A DNA stretch of 64,000 nt, taken from the NCBI GenBank assembly GCA_023910675.1, contig JAAVWC010000001.1:496001-560000 (forward strand), in the 5' to 3' direction. The position numbers and the translations under genes are program-made. Source of the stretch: Gemmatimonas sp. (GTDB taxonomy: Bacteria; Gemmatimonadota; Gemmatimonadetes; Gemmatimonadales; Gemmatimonadaceae). The notes below the pieces were generated by a model. The model was not told the origin of the DNA, did not search any database, and saw only the letters and a list, made by a program, of their open reading frames with translations. How positions within the stretch are numbered: the first letter of the stretch is position 1; every line of letters starts with the position of its first letter. This document shows positions 45,346 through 53,289 of the stretch, piece after piece.

Positions 45346-45858
45346 ATGCTTGAGCTTCGCAAATACGCGCTGCAGCGCTTAGCCCGCGCAGTTGAACGAC
45401 TTGAAACTGAACTGCTTCGGCTCGACGAGAGCGGTATCTTCGTAGCGCTTCAGAAGCCCGCCGTCTCCAATGCCGGCGGAGCGTATTTTCGCACCATTCG
45501 CGTACAAACAACCGCGGCAATGCAGTCGGGCATCGCATTCGGAATGACGGTCGACTTCGATGTCATGCGCCTCCAGCGCGCGAACACCTACTTGGTCATT
45601 CGGGAAGAGCAGCACTTCCGGGCGAGCGTATTTGGTGAGGGCGAACTCGCGCGGTACGAAAGTGGGCATCGCACGCACAAGCAGCATCCCCACGTTCACG
45701 GCACGTGGTGTAGGGAACACCTGCTCCCTGAACCACGCATTCAAACGCAGCGCCCGATGTCGCTGACGCGTTTCGTCGTTGCGATTGAACTCTGGAGGAG
45801 CGAAAACGCCATGTACCTGCCGCCAGAACCGCCACCATTGGGACCTATTCGCGCCTAG
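45346..45858 (+). CDS. Hypothetical protein
   Basis: 170 residues from ATG 45346. The N-terminus (MLELRKYALQRLARAVERLE) is amphipathic; the middle has alternating beta-like segments (FRTIRVQTTAAMQSGIAFG, NTYLVIREEQHFRASVFG) and a HVHGTWC motif. No recognised family. RBS is poor, so the start, and even the reality of the gene, are uncertain; competing minus-strand frames are shorter. Confidence 0.4.
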   Translation: MLELRKYALQRLARAVERLETELLRLDESGIFVALQKPAVSNAGGAYFRTIRVQTTAAMQSGIAFGMTVDFDVMRLQRANTYLVIREEQHFRASVFGEGELARYESGHRTHKQHPHVHGTWCREHLLPEPRIQTQRPMSLTRFVVAIELWRSENAMYLPPEPPPLGPIRA

Positions 45859-45861
45859 TCC

Positions 45862-47142
45862 TCAGCTTCCCTTCTCCAGTCGCGCATTCCGCGTCCCCAG
45901 CCAGAACGCCACCCCCAGCCACACCAGGCTCATGGGCGCCGCGAACAGCGCAATGCTGCTCACCGCCATGCCGGCGGCCGAGAGCCCCGCGTACGACCAC
46001 GCGCCAATCTGATCGCCGCCGCGGTACACGAACGTGTCGATGAAGTTCTTGGCTTTGTACTTGTCTTCGGGGGGCACCACCGTGAACAGCACCTCGCGCG
46101 CCGGCTTGCCGAACGCGTACTCGCCGGCACGGCGCATCACCTGGAAGACCACGAACACCGCGAGCGTCTCCCACGTGCCGAGTGCCGTGAAGCCCACCAC
46201 GCTCAGAATGGGCATGATGGCTAGCGTCGCCCCGACACCCACCCACTTGAGCACGCGCCCCGTGACAAACAGCTGCGCCAGAATCGTGAGCCCCTGTACC
46301 ACCGTGTCCACGCTCGCCAAAAACGCGGTCCGCGCTTCACGATCGGTATAGCGGGCCCCGACGATCTCCGCCTGCTGGAAGTAGAGAATGGTGGAGCCGA
46401 TGGTGAAGAGCAGCATGTACGCGCAAATGCCCAGCAGATACGGACTCGTGAGCACGTGCGTAATGCCCGACAGCGACGACCCGCCCACACTTTGTTCGGC
46501 CGCATCACGCTTGCGCGTTTCCGCACGGAAGCTGGGCGGGAACTGCTTCACCGCCTGCACCGCGCACTCGAGCAACGCCACGCTCATGACCATGAGCACT
46601 GGCGTGCCCACGGTCTGCGCCAGGCGCGATGTGAGAAAGGCACCGACGAGCGCGCCGAGTGTGCCTCCGACACTGATGAAGCCGAACAACCGTTTCCCCT
46701 GGTCGGGGCGGAAGGTGTCGGCCATGAACCCCCAGAACACCGAGGGGATGAACAGCGAGTAGATACTCGTGAGAATCCAGAACGCGGGCCCCAGGAACGG
46801 CTCCCACGATGCGGGACCATACTTGATGATGCCGGCGAAGATGAGCAGCAGCGCAATGAACACCCGGTAGACAATCGGGATGAACCGTCGCACCGGCAGC
46901 TTCGCGACAATCGCCGAATACACCGGGTTCATGAGCAGCGTCGTGATCAGCGTGCCCGTGAACAACCACGGCAACTTGTCGGTGCCGGCAGCGACCCCCG
47001 CCGCATCACGCACCGCGCGCAGAATGAAGTAGCTCGCCAGCGCGAAGAAGAAGTACGTGGCGGCCAGCAGCGTCGCGCGTTCTTCTCCCGCTTCGACCGT
47101 CCCCAACCGCGACATCAGACGTCGTAAAAAGACTGGCGTCAT
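45862..47142 (-). CDS. MFS-type transporter (Npt/translocase-like)
   Basis: About 426 residues and roughly 12 hydrophobic helices (ATLLAATYFFFALASYFILR, VFIALLLIFAGIIKYGP, GITHVLTSPYLLGICAYMLL and others). FRPDQGKRLFGFISVGGTLGALVGAFLTS resembles the central loop of MFS/ADP-ATP-translocase-like proteins. The ATG at 47142 avoids overlap with the upstream epimerase gene. Substrate unknown; last gene of a five-gene minus-strand run. Confidence 0.75.
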   Translation of the reverse strand: MTPVFLRRLMSRLGTVEAGEERATLLAATYFFFALASYFILRAVRDAAGVAAGTDKLPWLFTGTLITTLLMNPVYSAIVAKLPVRRFIPIVYRVFIALLLIFAGIIKYGPASWEPFLGPAFWILTSIYSLFIPSVFWGFMADTFRPDQGKRLFGFISVGGTLGALVGAFLTSRLAQTVGTPVLMVMSVALLECAVQAVKQFPPSFRAETRKRDAAEQSVGGSSLSGITHVLTSPYLLGICAYMLLFTIGSTILYFQQAEIVGARYTDREARTAFLASVDTVVQGLTILAQLFVTGRVLKWVGVGATLAIMPILSVVGFTALGTWETLAVFVVFQVMRRAGEYAFGKPAREVLFTVVPPEDKYKAKNFIDTFVYRGGDQIGAWSYAGLSAAGMAVSSIALFAAPMSLVWLGVAFWLGTRNARLEKGS

Positions 47143-47156
47143 GCCAGTCGATTCAC

Positions 47157-48212
47157 TCACTGGGTCCCGCCCTGCTGTGCATGCCACGCCGCGAGCACGT
47201 CGCGCTCACGCTCCGGCGACACGCCCGCGCGCAGCTTGGCCTGTGCTTCGGCCGGCCGTGCGTGATACCACGTAAGCGCATCGCGCACCGTGGTGGCCAA
47301 CGGACGGAACGTCAGCCCCGCCGCCAACGCCTTCTCGATGACGCTCGTGCAGAACGCCACCGTACTCGCCCCCGTGTAACTCCACACCGGCATATCGCCC
47401 CACGAGCGCAACTTGTTCGCCGTGAGAAACGGCTGCGGCACCCACGTGAAGTGCGCGTCGTTGGCGAAGCACGCCTTGATGCCGTACAGCAACTCGCCAA
47501 TGCCGCACGTCGTGCGCGGCCCCACGGCGTTGAACGCACCACCCGTGCCGTTCTCACCAAGCCGCACCATCCACTCGGTGAGATCACGCACATCGATCCA
47601 CTGCGCCGGATCGTCGAGCGTGCCGGGCGCGAGAATCTCGCCACCACGCTCGATACGCACCGGCCAGTACGTGAACCGATCGGTAAGGTCACCGGGGCCG
47701 ACAATGAGCCCCGGGCGCACGATCGTGGCCCGGTCGCCGAACGCCGCTTCGAGCAGCTGCTCACAGCGCGATTTCTTGGCACCGTAGCTCGCCGCCGCCG
47801 CATCAGGCCCGTTAATGGGCGCCTGGTCCATGCGCGGATGCGTTTCGTCGGGGGACGACCGCGTGTAGTCCTTGTACACGCCGGTGCTCGACACGTACAC
47901 GTACTGCGACACGTTGTCTTTGAGCACCGCCACCGCGTTCACGATCCACTCGGGATTGGTCGTGGGCAAATCATACACGACATCCCACGTCCGTCCCTTG
48001 AGCGCGGCATGCCCGTCGGCCACGTTGCGGTCGCCAATGAGCTGCTCCGCCTTGGGGAACAGCCCAGGCTTGGTCTTGCCGCGATTGAACAACGTCACGC
48101 TGTGCCCACGCGCGATCGCGTGCGTCACCAGATGCGGCCCGATGTAGCCGGTGCCACCGAGCACCAGAACCTTTTTCGGCGCGCCGTCGAGGGCCGCGAG
48201 CATGTGCTCCAT
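47157..48212 (-). CDS. NAD-dependent epimerase/dehydratase family protein
   Basis: 351 residues. Rossmann start KKVLVLGGTGYIGPHLVTHAIARGHSVTLFNRG with the GGTGYIG motif, then DLPTTNPEWIVNAV and YVYVSSTGVY. The usual YxxxK is present as SYGAKKSRCEQLL. It resembles the extended-SDR isoflavone-reductase/epimerase group. Three bases follow the stop of its paralogue (48215-49387), so they are likely co-transcribed. Substrate unknown. Confidence 0.85.
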   Translation of the reverse strand: MEHMLAALDGAPKKVLVLGGTGYIGPHLVTHAIARGHSVTLFNRGKTKPGLFPKAEQLIGDRNVADGHAALKGRTWDVVYDLPTTNPEWIVNAVAVLKDNVSQYVYVSSTGVYKDYTRSSPDETHPRMDQAPINGPDAAAASYGAKKSRCEQLLEAAFGDRATIVRPGLIVGPGDLTDRFTYWPVRIERGGEILAPGTLDDPAQWIDVRDLTEWMVRLGENGTGGAFNAVGPRTTCGIGELLYGIKACFANDAHFTWVPQPFLTANKLRSWGDMPVWSYTGASTVAFCTSVIEKALAAGLTFRPLATTVRDALTWYHARPAEAQAKLRAGVSPERERDVLAAWHAQQGGTQ

Positions 48213-48214
48213 GC

Positions 48215-49387
48215 TTAGCGTCCGGCCTTGGCGTGCCAGGCGGCCAGCACCGCCTTCTCCTTCTCCGGCGCGATGCCGGCGCGCGCCTTCTCCTGCTCAG
48301 CCGCCGGACGGGTCTTGTACCACTCCAGCGTGCTCTTCGCGGTATCAGCGAGCGGACGGAACGTCAGCCCGGCGGCATACGCCTTCTGACAGTTCACCTG
48401 CATGAAGCCCAGCGTCGGCCCCATGGCCGGTTGCCACACCGGCATCTCGCTCCACGCGCGCACCTGCTGCTCACGCAGAAAATCGGCGGGGACAAACGTG
48501 AAACGTGCATCGCTCGTCGTCACCGCTTTGATGCCGTACAACATCTCCGCAATGTTCGTCGGCGTTTTGGGTCCCGTCGCGTTGAACGTGCCCAACGTGT
48601 GGTTCTCGCCACATCGCACAATCCACTCCGCCAGATCGTGTACGTCGATGTACTGCACCGCATCACTCGGCGCGCCCGGCGCGAGAATCTCACCGCCCTT
48701 GTCAATGCGCACCGGCCAGTAGCTGAAGCGATCACTCAGATCGCCCGGGCCGACAATGAGCCCGGGACGCACGATGGTGACCTTGTCTTCGCCAAACTGT
48801 GCCTTCGCTTCGATTTCGCTGCGCACCTTGTTGGCTCCGTAGTAGCGCGCATCCCGATCGAACGGCTTGCTGATGTCGGTGGGCTCGTTCAGCGGCCCAC
48901 TTTCGTCCATCCCCGGCTTGGAGTAGTCACTGAACACCGAGATCGTCGACACGAAGAGGTACTGTCCCACACGCCCCTTGAGCGCCTCGCCAGCACCACG
49001 CACCCACATGGGATTCGTGGTGGGATTGTCGATCACGACGTCCCACGTACCCTTCTTGAGCACATCGTGACCGGTGGGTTCGTTCCGGTCACCGAGCAGC
49101 CGCGGCACGTTGGGAAACAGCCCCGCATTCGTCTTGCCGCGATTGAACAGCGTGAGCTTGTGCTTGCGCGCGAGCGCGTACTCCACCTGTTGCGGCCCAA
49201 TGAATCCTGTGCCGCCAAGAATGAGAATACGCAGCGGCTTGGGCTGCGCGTCTCCGGTTTCCGGGCGGTACACGAGCGGGCGTACGCCGTCGGCGGTGAA
49301 CGCCCCGGCAGCACCGGGAAGTCCGACGGTCATGGCGCCGCCGATGACCGCCGATGTCTTGAGGAAAGTGCGACGATCCAGCGTCAT
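48215..49387 (-). CDS. Tat-exported NAD-dependent epimerase/dehydratase-like protein
   Basis: 390 residues. The N-terminus MTLDRRTFLKTSAVIGGAM is a twin-arginine signal with an alanine-rich end. The Rossmann motif PLRILILGGTGFIGPQQVEYALARKHKLTLFNRG and YYGANKVRSE follow, colinear with the neighbouring paralogue. A periplasmic SDR with a Tat signal implies that it is exported with its cofactor bound. It overlaps the stop of the upstream dipeptidase gene by 4 bp. Confidence 0.85.
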   Translation of the reverse strand: MTLDRRTFLKTSAVIGGAMTVGLPGAAGAFTADGVRPLVYRPETGDAQPKPLRILILGGTGFIGPQQVEYALARKHKLTLFNRGKTNAGLFPNVPRLLGDRNEPTGHDVLKKGTWDVVIDNPTTNPMWVRGAGEALKGRVGQYLFVSTISVFSDYSKPGMDESGPLNEPTDISKPFDRDARYYGANKVRSEIEAKAQFGEDKVTIVRPGLIVGPGDLSDRFSYWPVRIDKGGEILAPGAPSDAVQYIDVHDLAEWIVRCGENHTLGTFNATGPKTPTNIAEMLYGIKAVTTSDARFTFVPADFLREQQVRAWSEMPVWQPAMGPTLGFMQVNCQKAYAAGLTFRPLADTAKSTLEWYKTRPAAEQEKARAGIAPEKEKAVLAAWHAKAGR

Positions 49388-50697
49388 GGGATGCGCTTGC
49401 GGTCGAGTTGTTCGATGGTCTTCGTCGACGCACTGCGCGTCTGGCGAAGTCGAGCAGACACCTGTTCGGCGCGGGTCAGCGCGCGCAGCACGTTTTCGCC
49501 GGCGAGCCCGCGGAGCTCCACATCCGTCCAGCCGCGCTTCACCAGCTCGGCGAGCAGGTACGGATACTTTGAGACATCCTCGAGCCCCTCAACGGTTTCC
49601 GTGATGCCGTCATAATCGCCGCCCATCCCCACATGTTCCGCGCCGGCGACCTTTTTGATGTGGTCCAGATGGTCGGCGACGTCGGCAATCGTGGCGACGG
49701 GCGTCGGATGGGTCTCCCGCCAGGCCGCGACGGCCTTGAACTGCGCGTCGTTGTCTTTCGGAAAACGCCTGGTCACCGAATCGACCACCGCGTTCTGTGC
49801 CGCACTGTGATCGGCCACCTTCTGCGACACGAAGCCCGGCACGAACGTCATCATGACGACGCCCCCATTCTTCGGCAGTCTGGCGAGAATGGAGTCGGGC
49901 ACATTGCGCGGCACATTCGTGAGGGCGCGCGCACTCGAGTGTGAAAAGATGACCGGCGCTTCGGTCGTGTTGAGCGCATCGCTCATGACGGCCGGCGACA
50001 CATGCGACAGATCGACGAGCATGCCCAGCCGGTTCATCTCGCGCACGACTTCCTTGCCGAATGGCGTGAGTCCGCCGTGCGTCGGCTTGTCGTTGGCCGC
50101 ATCGGCCCAGTCGAGCGTGACGTTGTGCGTCAGCGTCATGTACCGCGCGCCGAGATCGTAGTACGCGCGCAGCGCACCGAGTGAGTTCTCGATTGCGTGG
50201 CCGCCTTCCATGCCCAGCAGCGAGCCGATCTTGCCGGCCGCGTATGCTTTGCGCACATCGGCCGCGGTGAAGGCAGGCTGAAAGACATCGGGATACTTGG
50301 CGATGACGCGCTTGGCGATGTCGATCTGTTCGAGCTGCACGCGCGCGTAGCCGCTATCGCGAATTTCGCCCGGGATGTACACCGACCAGAACTGCCCGCC
50401 CACCTGACCGCGTCGCAGCCGCGCAATGTCGGTCATGCCGCGCGTCGTGCGGCGGAGATTGTACGCCTCGATGTCGCGCGGCGTTTCCTTTTCTTCGCGC
50501 AGCGCCCACGGCAGATCATTGTGGCCGTCGACCAGCGGCGAGAGGCGCAGCAGCCGGCGGACGTACGCGAGGCGGACGTCGAGCGAGGCGTTGCGGAGTG
50601 CCTGTGTCCGTGCGGCCGCGACGGGCTTGCGGGGCGGGGTTTGCTGCGCGACGAGGGGCGCTGCGAACGACAGCATGGCGATGCTCGCGACCGACAT
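49384..50697 (-). CDS. Membrane dipeptidase (peptidase family M19), secreted
   Basis: About 437 residues from ATG 50697, giving the signal peptide MSVASIAMLSFAAPLVAQQ. M19 landmarks: LVDGHNDLPWAL (first metal ligands), GMEGGHAIENSLGALRAYYDLGARYMTLTHN, GMLVDLSHVSPAVM, VIFSHSSARALTNVPRN and VGMGGDYDGI. It hydrolyses dipeptides, usually with zinc. An ATG at 50811 overlapping the esterase stop (TGATG) could also serve as start but would place a poor leader in front of the signal peptide. Confidence 0.9.
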   Translation of the reverse strand: MSVASIAMLSFAAPLVAQQTPPRKPVAAARTQALRNASLDVRLAYVRRLLRLSPLVDGHNDLPWALREEKETPRDIEAYNLRRTTRGMTDIARLRRGQVGGQFWSVYIPGEIRDSGYARVQLEQIDIAKRVIAKYPDVFQPAFTAADVRKAYAAGKIGSLLGMEGGHAIENSLGALRAYYDLGARYMTLTHNVTLDWADAANDKPTHGGLTPFGKEVVREMNRLGMLVDLSHVSPAVMSDALNTTEAPVIFSHSSARALTNVPRNVPDSILARLPKNGGVVMMTFVPGFVSQKVADHSAAQNAVVDSVTRRFPKDNDAQFKAVAAWRETHPTPVATIADVADHLDHIKKVAGAEHVGMGGDYDGITETVEGLEDVSKYPYLLAELVKRGWTDVELRGLAGENVLRALTRAEQVSARLRQTRSASTKTIEQLDRKRIP

Positions 50698-50810
50698 GAA
50701 CCGCAACAGATCAGTTGCGGGTTTTGTGTTCAAGTTTGTGGGTTGTGTGTTGAACCTTGAACTCGTTAACCCTAACCCACTATCCGAAACTGATCGGTTC
50801 ACCGCCGTCA

Positions 50811-51575
50811 TCAGCATCCCAGCCGCTCCAGGTAATGCGGCAGCATCTTGCGCCACCACGGCCAGTCGTGGTTCACGTCGTGCCCCCACAGATCGAAAAT
50901 GTGGCCGATGCCCTTTTGGTCGAGCAGGTCGTGGAAGTCGCGCGCGTAATCGGGGCGCTCGTAGGCGCCCTGTCCGCTCACGATCGCAATCCGGGAGTGA
51001 TGCCGCAGCTGATCGAGCGCCCACCCCTCGGTGTTCGCCACGTACCACATGGGATTGTTGAAGTAGCAGTTGTCGTCGCTGTAGCCTTTGAAGTAGCTGC
51101 TCGACAGGTCGAAGAAGCCACTCATGCCCACCACGCCACCAAAGAGATCAGGGCGACGGAAGAAGGCGTTGGCAGCGTGAAAGCAGCCGAAGCTGGCGCC
51201 GGTGGTGATGGCGCGTGCGCCACCATCGCCACCAATGTGCCGGATGAACGGCACCACTTCGTCTTCGACGTAGCGCGAGTACAGTGCCTGGCGCCGGGCG
51301 CTCTCCTTGACTGGCAAGCCACGATCCATCCACGCCAGCCGGTTGATGCTGTCGATGGAGAAGACGCGGATGCGTCCCTGCTGTAGCAACGGCTCGATGG
51401 CTTTCACCAGCCAGAACCGTTCGTTTTCGAGGAAGTCGGCGGCGGCCGTAGGAAAGAGCAGGACGGGCTGGCCGCGCCAGCCGTAGCTCACGATGGGCAT
51501 CTCGAGACCGAGTGCCGGGCTGCGCCAGCGATCAATGCGCTTGGGCAGAGACGGATCGATAAACTGAGGGGACAT
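50811..51575 (-). CDS. Esterase family protein (alpha/beta hydrolase)
   Basis: 254 residues. Nucleophile elbow ITTGASFGCFHAANAFFRRPD (Ser about residue 121), acid region VSGQGAYERPDYARDFHDLL and His in DLWGHDVNHDWPWWRKMLP. This arrangement is that of the Esterase-D-like putative esterases. It is intracellular, with no signal peptide. Substrate unknown; neighbouring dipeptidase may be co-transcribed. Confidence 0.8.
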   Translation of the reverse strand: MSPQFIDPSLPKRIDRWRSPALGLEMPIVSYGWRGQPVLLFPTAAADFLENERFWLVKAIEPLLQQGRIRVFSIDSINRLAWMDRGLPVKESARRQALYSRYVEDEVVPFIRHIGGDGGARAITTGASFGCFHAANAFFRRPDLFGGVVGMSGFFDLSSSYFKGYSDDNCYFNNPMWYVANTEGWALDQLRHHSRIAIVSGQGAYERPDYARDFHDLLDQKGIGHIFDLWGHDVNHDWPWWRKMLPHYLERLGC

Positions 51576-52000
51576 GCCCTAAGCTGGCCGTCCGACGCGT
51601 CTGCGGCCAGTGCATGCCCACGATCTGGCGACGGGCCCGCCGTCGGCCCCTGCGGGCTGTGCTCACGGATCCGGTGCGGGGCGGTGACCAAACGGTCGCG
51701 TGGTGACCGCCACCCCCGCACCGACCGTGGCGTCTGTCATACGAGGGTCACCGCTCCCGGACCCGGCGCGTCCCACGTGGAGGACGTATGCGTGCCAGAT
51801 CGTTCGATGACGATCGCCCGCCGCAGCAACGTCCCGCTCCCGACACCACAAAGGAGCAAGCCGGCACCTCGGCGGTGCACGGTGACGTGTTCCCGCATCA
51901 TGCCGATGGTATTCCGCTTCGTGGACCGATATCGAGACGACCCTGCGCGGTGGCGCCATCCGGGCGCGTGGGCGATCGGGCGCCGACGGCGCGATGAGGG
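51576..52000. other. Intergenic stretch, no gene recognised
   Basis: About 425 bp of GC-rich sequence between the esterase and GNAT genes. Open frames here have no RBS or family resemblance. Confidence 0.35.
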
Positions 52001-52558
52001 TCAGCGCAGCGCTTTCGTGAAGCAGAACTTCCGGCCGATGGAGAGCTCGGAGCGCGAAATGGTGCGATAGCGCGCGATCTTTTCCGGGTAAATCTCGATG
52101 CTCGTGAGCGTGTAGCCCATGCGCAGGAACAGCGCTTCGGCCAGCGAAATGGCGAACAGCTCGTTGTGTCCCCGCTCGCGGGCCAGATGCTCGGCCGCCG
52201 TGATGAGGCACTGCCCCAGCCCTTTGCCATGCTGATCGGGGGCCACGGCGAGCGACACGATTTCCACCAGCGACGGCGTGTACTCGTCGAGGGCGACCTG
52301 TCCGAGAATGCGTCCGTCCTCGCCGCGGATGACCTGATAGTCCTGCAGGTGCGACGTGACGAACGCGTCGCTGCGACGGAGCGTGAGGCCGTCGGGCGCA
52401 AACAGATTGTTCAGCGTCACGATCGCGGGGATGTCCCGCTCCTCGGCGTGGTGCACTACGACGTCCCCGACACGGAAGGCCGGGGGCGTGCGCGGCGGTA
52501 CCGGGGCTTCCCGTTCCAAGACGGCGCCCATCGGTTCGGAAAGGGGCGCCGTGCTCAA
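52001..52558 (-). CDS. GNAT-family N-acetyltransferase
   Basis: 185 residues. The acetyl-CoA binding core is VEIVSLAVAPDQHGKGLGQCLITAAEHLARERG (Q/RxxGxG/A in QHGKGLG), followed by LFAISLAEALFLRMGYTL, the pattern of ArgA-like acetyltransferases. It starts at TTG 52558 overlapping the DUF411 stop (TTGA); an ATG at 52531 is an alternative. Acceptor unknown. Confidence 0.82.
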   Translation of the reverse strand: MSTAPLSEPMGAVLEREAPVPPRTPPAFRVGDVVVHHAEERDIPAIVTLNNLFAPDGLTLRRSDAFVTSHLQDYQVIRGEDGRILGQVALDEYTPSLVEIVSLAVAPDQHGKGLGQCLITAAEHLARERGHNELFAISLAEALFLRMGYTLTSIEIYPEKIARYRTISRSELSIGRKFCFTKALR

Positions 52559-53052
52559 CGCGAGGCGAACACCCGGGTCTTCCCAGCCTTGTCGAATAAC
52601 AGGACGTCGTACGCATCCTTCTGGCTGCCCTGCTCCATACCCGGGGAGCCGATGGGCATACCCGGGACGGCCAGACCACGCCCCACCGGCTGCTCCTTGA
52701 GCAGCTTCACAATGAGGTCAGCTGGCACATGGCCTTCGATGGTGTAGCTCCCCACGCGGGCCGTGTGGCAGGAGCTCAGCCCCGAGGGGACGCCAAACGA
52801 CGCTTTCACGCTGTCCATGTCGGCGGTGTCGCGCACGGTGACGACGAAACCGGCCTTCTTCACGTGGGCCACCCACTGCTCGCAGCACCCGCAGTTGGGA
52901 TCCTTGTAGACGGTCATGGCGCGGACGGGAGCCTGCGCCTGCAGCTGCGGGGCGACGACGAGACCGCTCACGGCGAGGGCCGCCGCCTGAAGGAAGCCGC
53001 GACGGGAGGTCGACGCCGCGCTGGCCAGCGTGCCGGACGATGAGATGGACAT
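52555..53052 (-). CDS. DUF411 family metal-binding protein, Tat-like signal
   Basis: 165 residues. N-terminus STSRRGFLQAAALAVSGLVV is a twin-arginine-type signal. The body begins MTVYKDPNCGCCEQWVAHVKKAGF with the CxCC motif of DUF411, then SGLSSCHTA and GYTIEGHVPADLI-like wording (VGSYTIEGHVPADLIVKLL) and PGMPIGSPGME. Such proteins are linked to copper handling, which would fit the nearby cbb3 oxidase operon; this is inference. Confidence 0.85.
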   Translation of the reverse strand: MSISSSGTLASAASTSRRGFLQAAALAVSGLVVAPQLQAQAPVRAMTVYKDPNCGCCEQWVAHVKKAGFVVTVRDTADMDSVKASFGVPSGLSSCHTARVGSYTIEGHVPADLIVKLLKEQPVGRGLAVPGMPIGSPGMEQGSQKDAYDVLLFDKAGKTRVFASR

Positions 53053-53289
53053 GATGGAAGTATAGCAACAATCCGCGCGCTTGGTTCCGCGGGTGGATCG
53101 ACAACGCGCGGCGGGCGGCGGCCAACGCCGAGGCCCGTTTTGGCGTTGGCCGCGCCCGTTTTCGCCAATCGCACCGCTTTATCGGGTTTTCCCCGACGTA
53201 TTCCCATCGGCCTCCTGACGGAGTGGAGCGCAGTTGGAGCCTAGACTCCCCTTCGCACTCCCAAATCCCACACTCCCAGAGGGAATTCG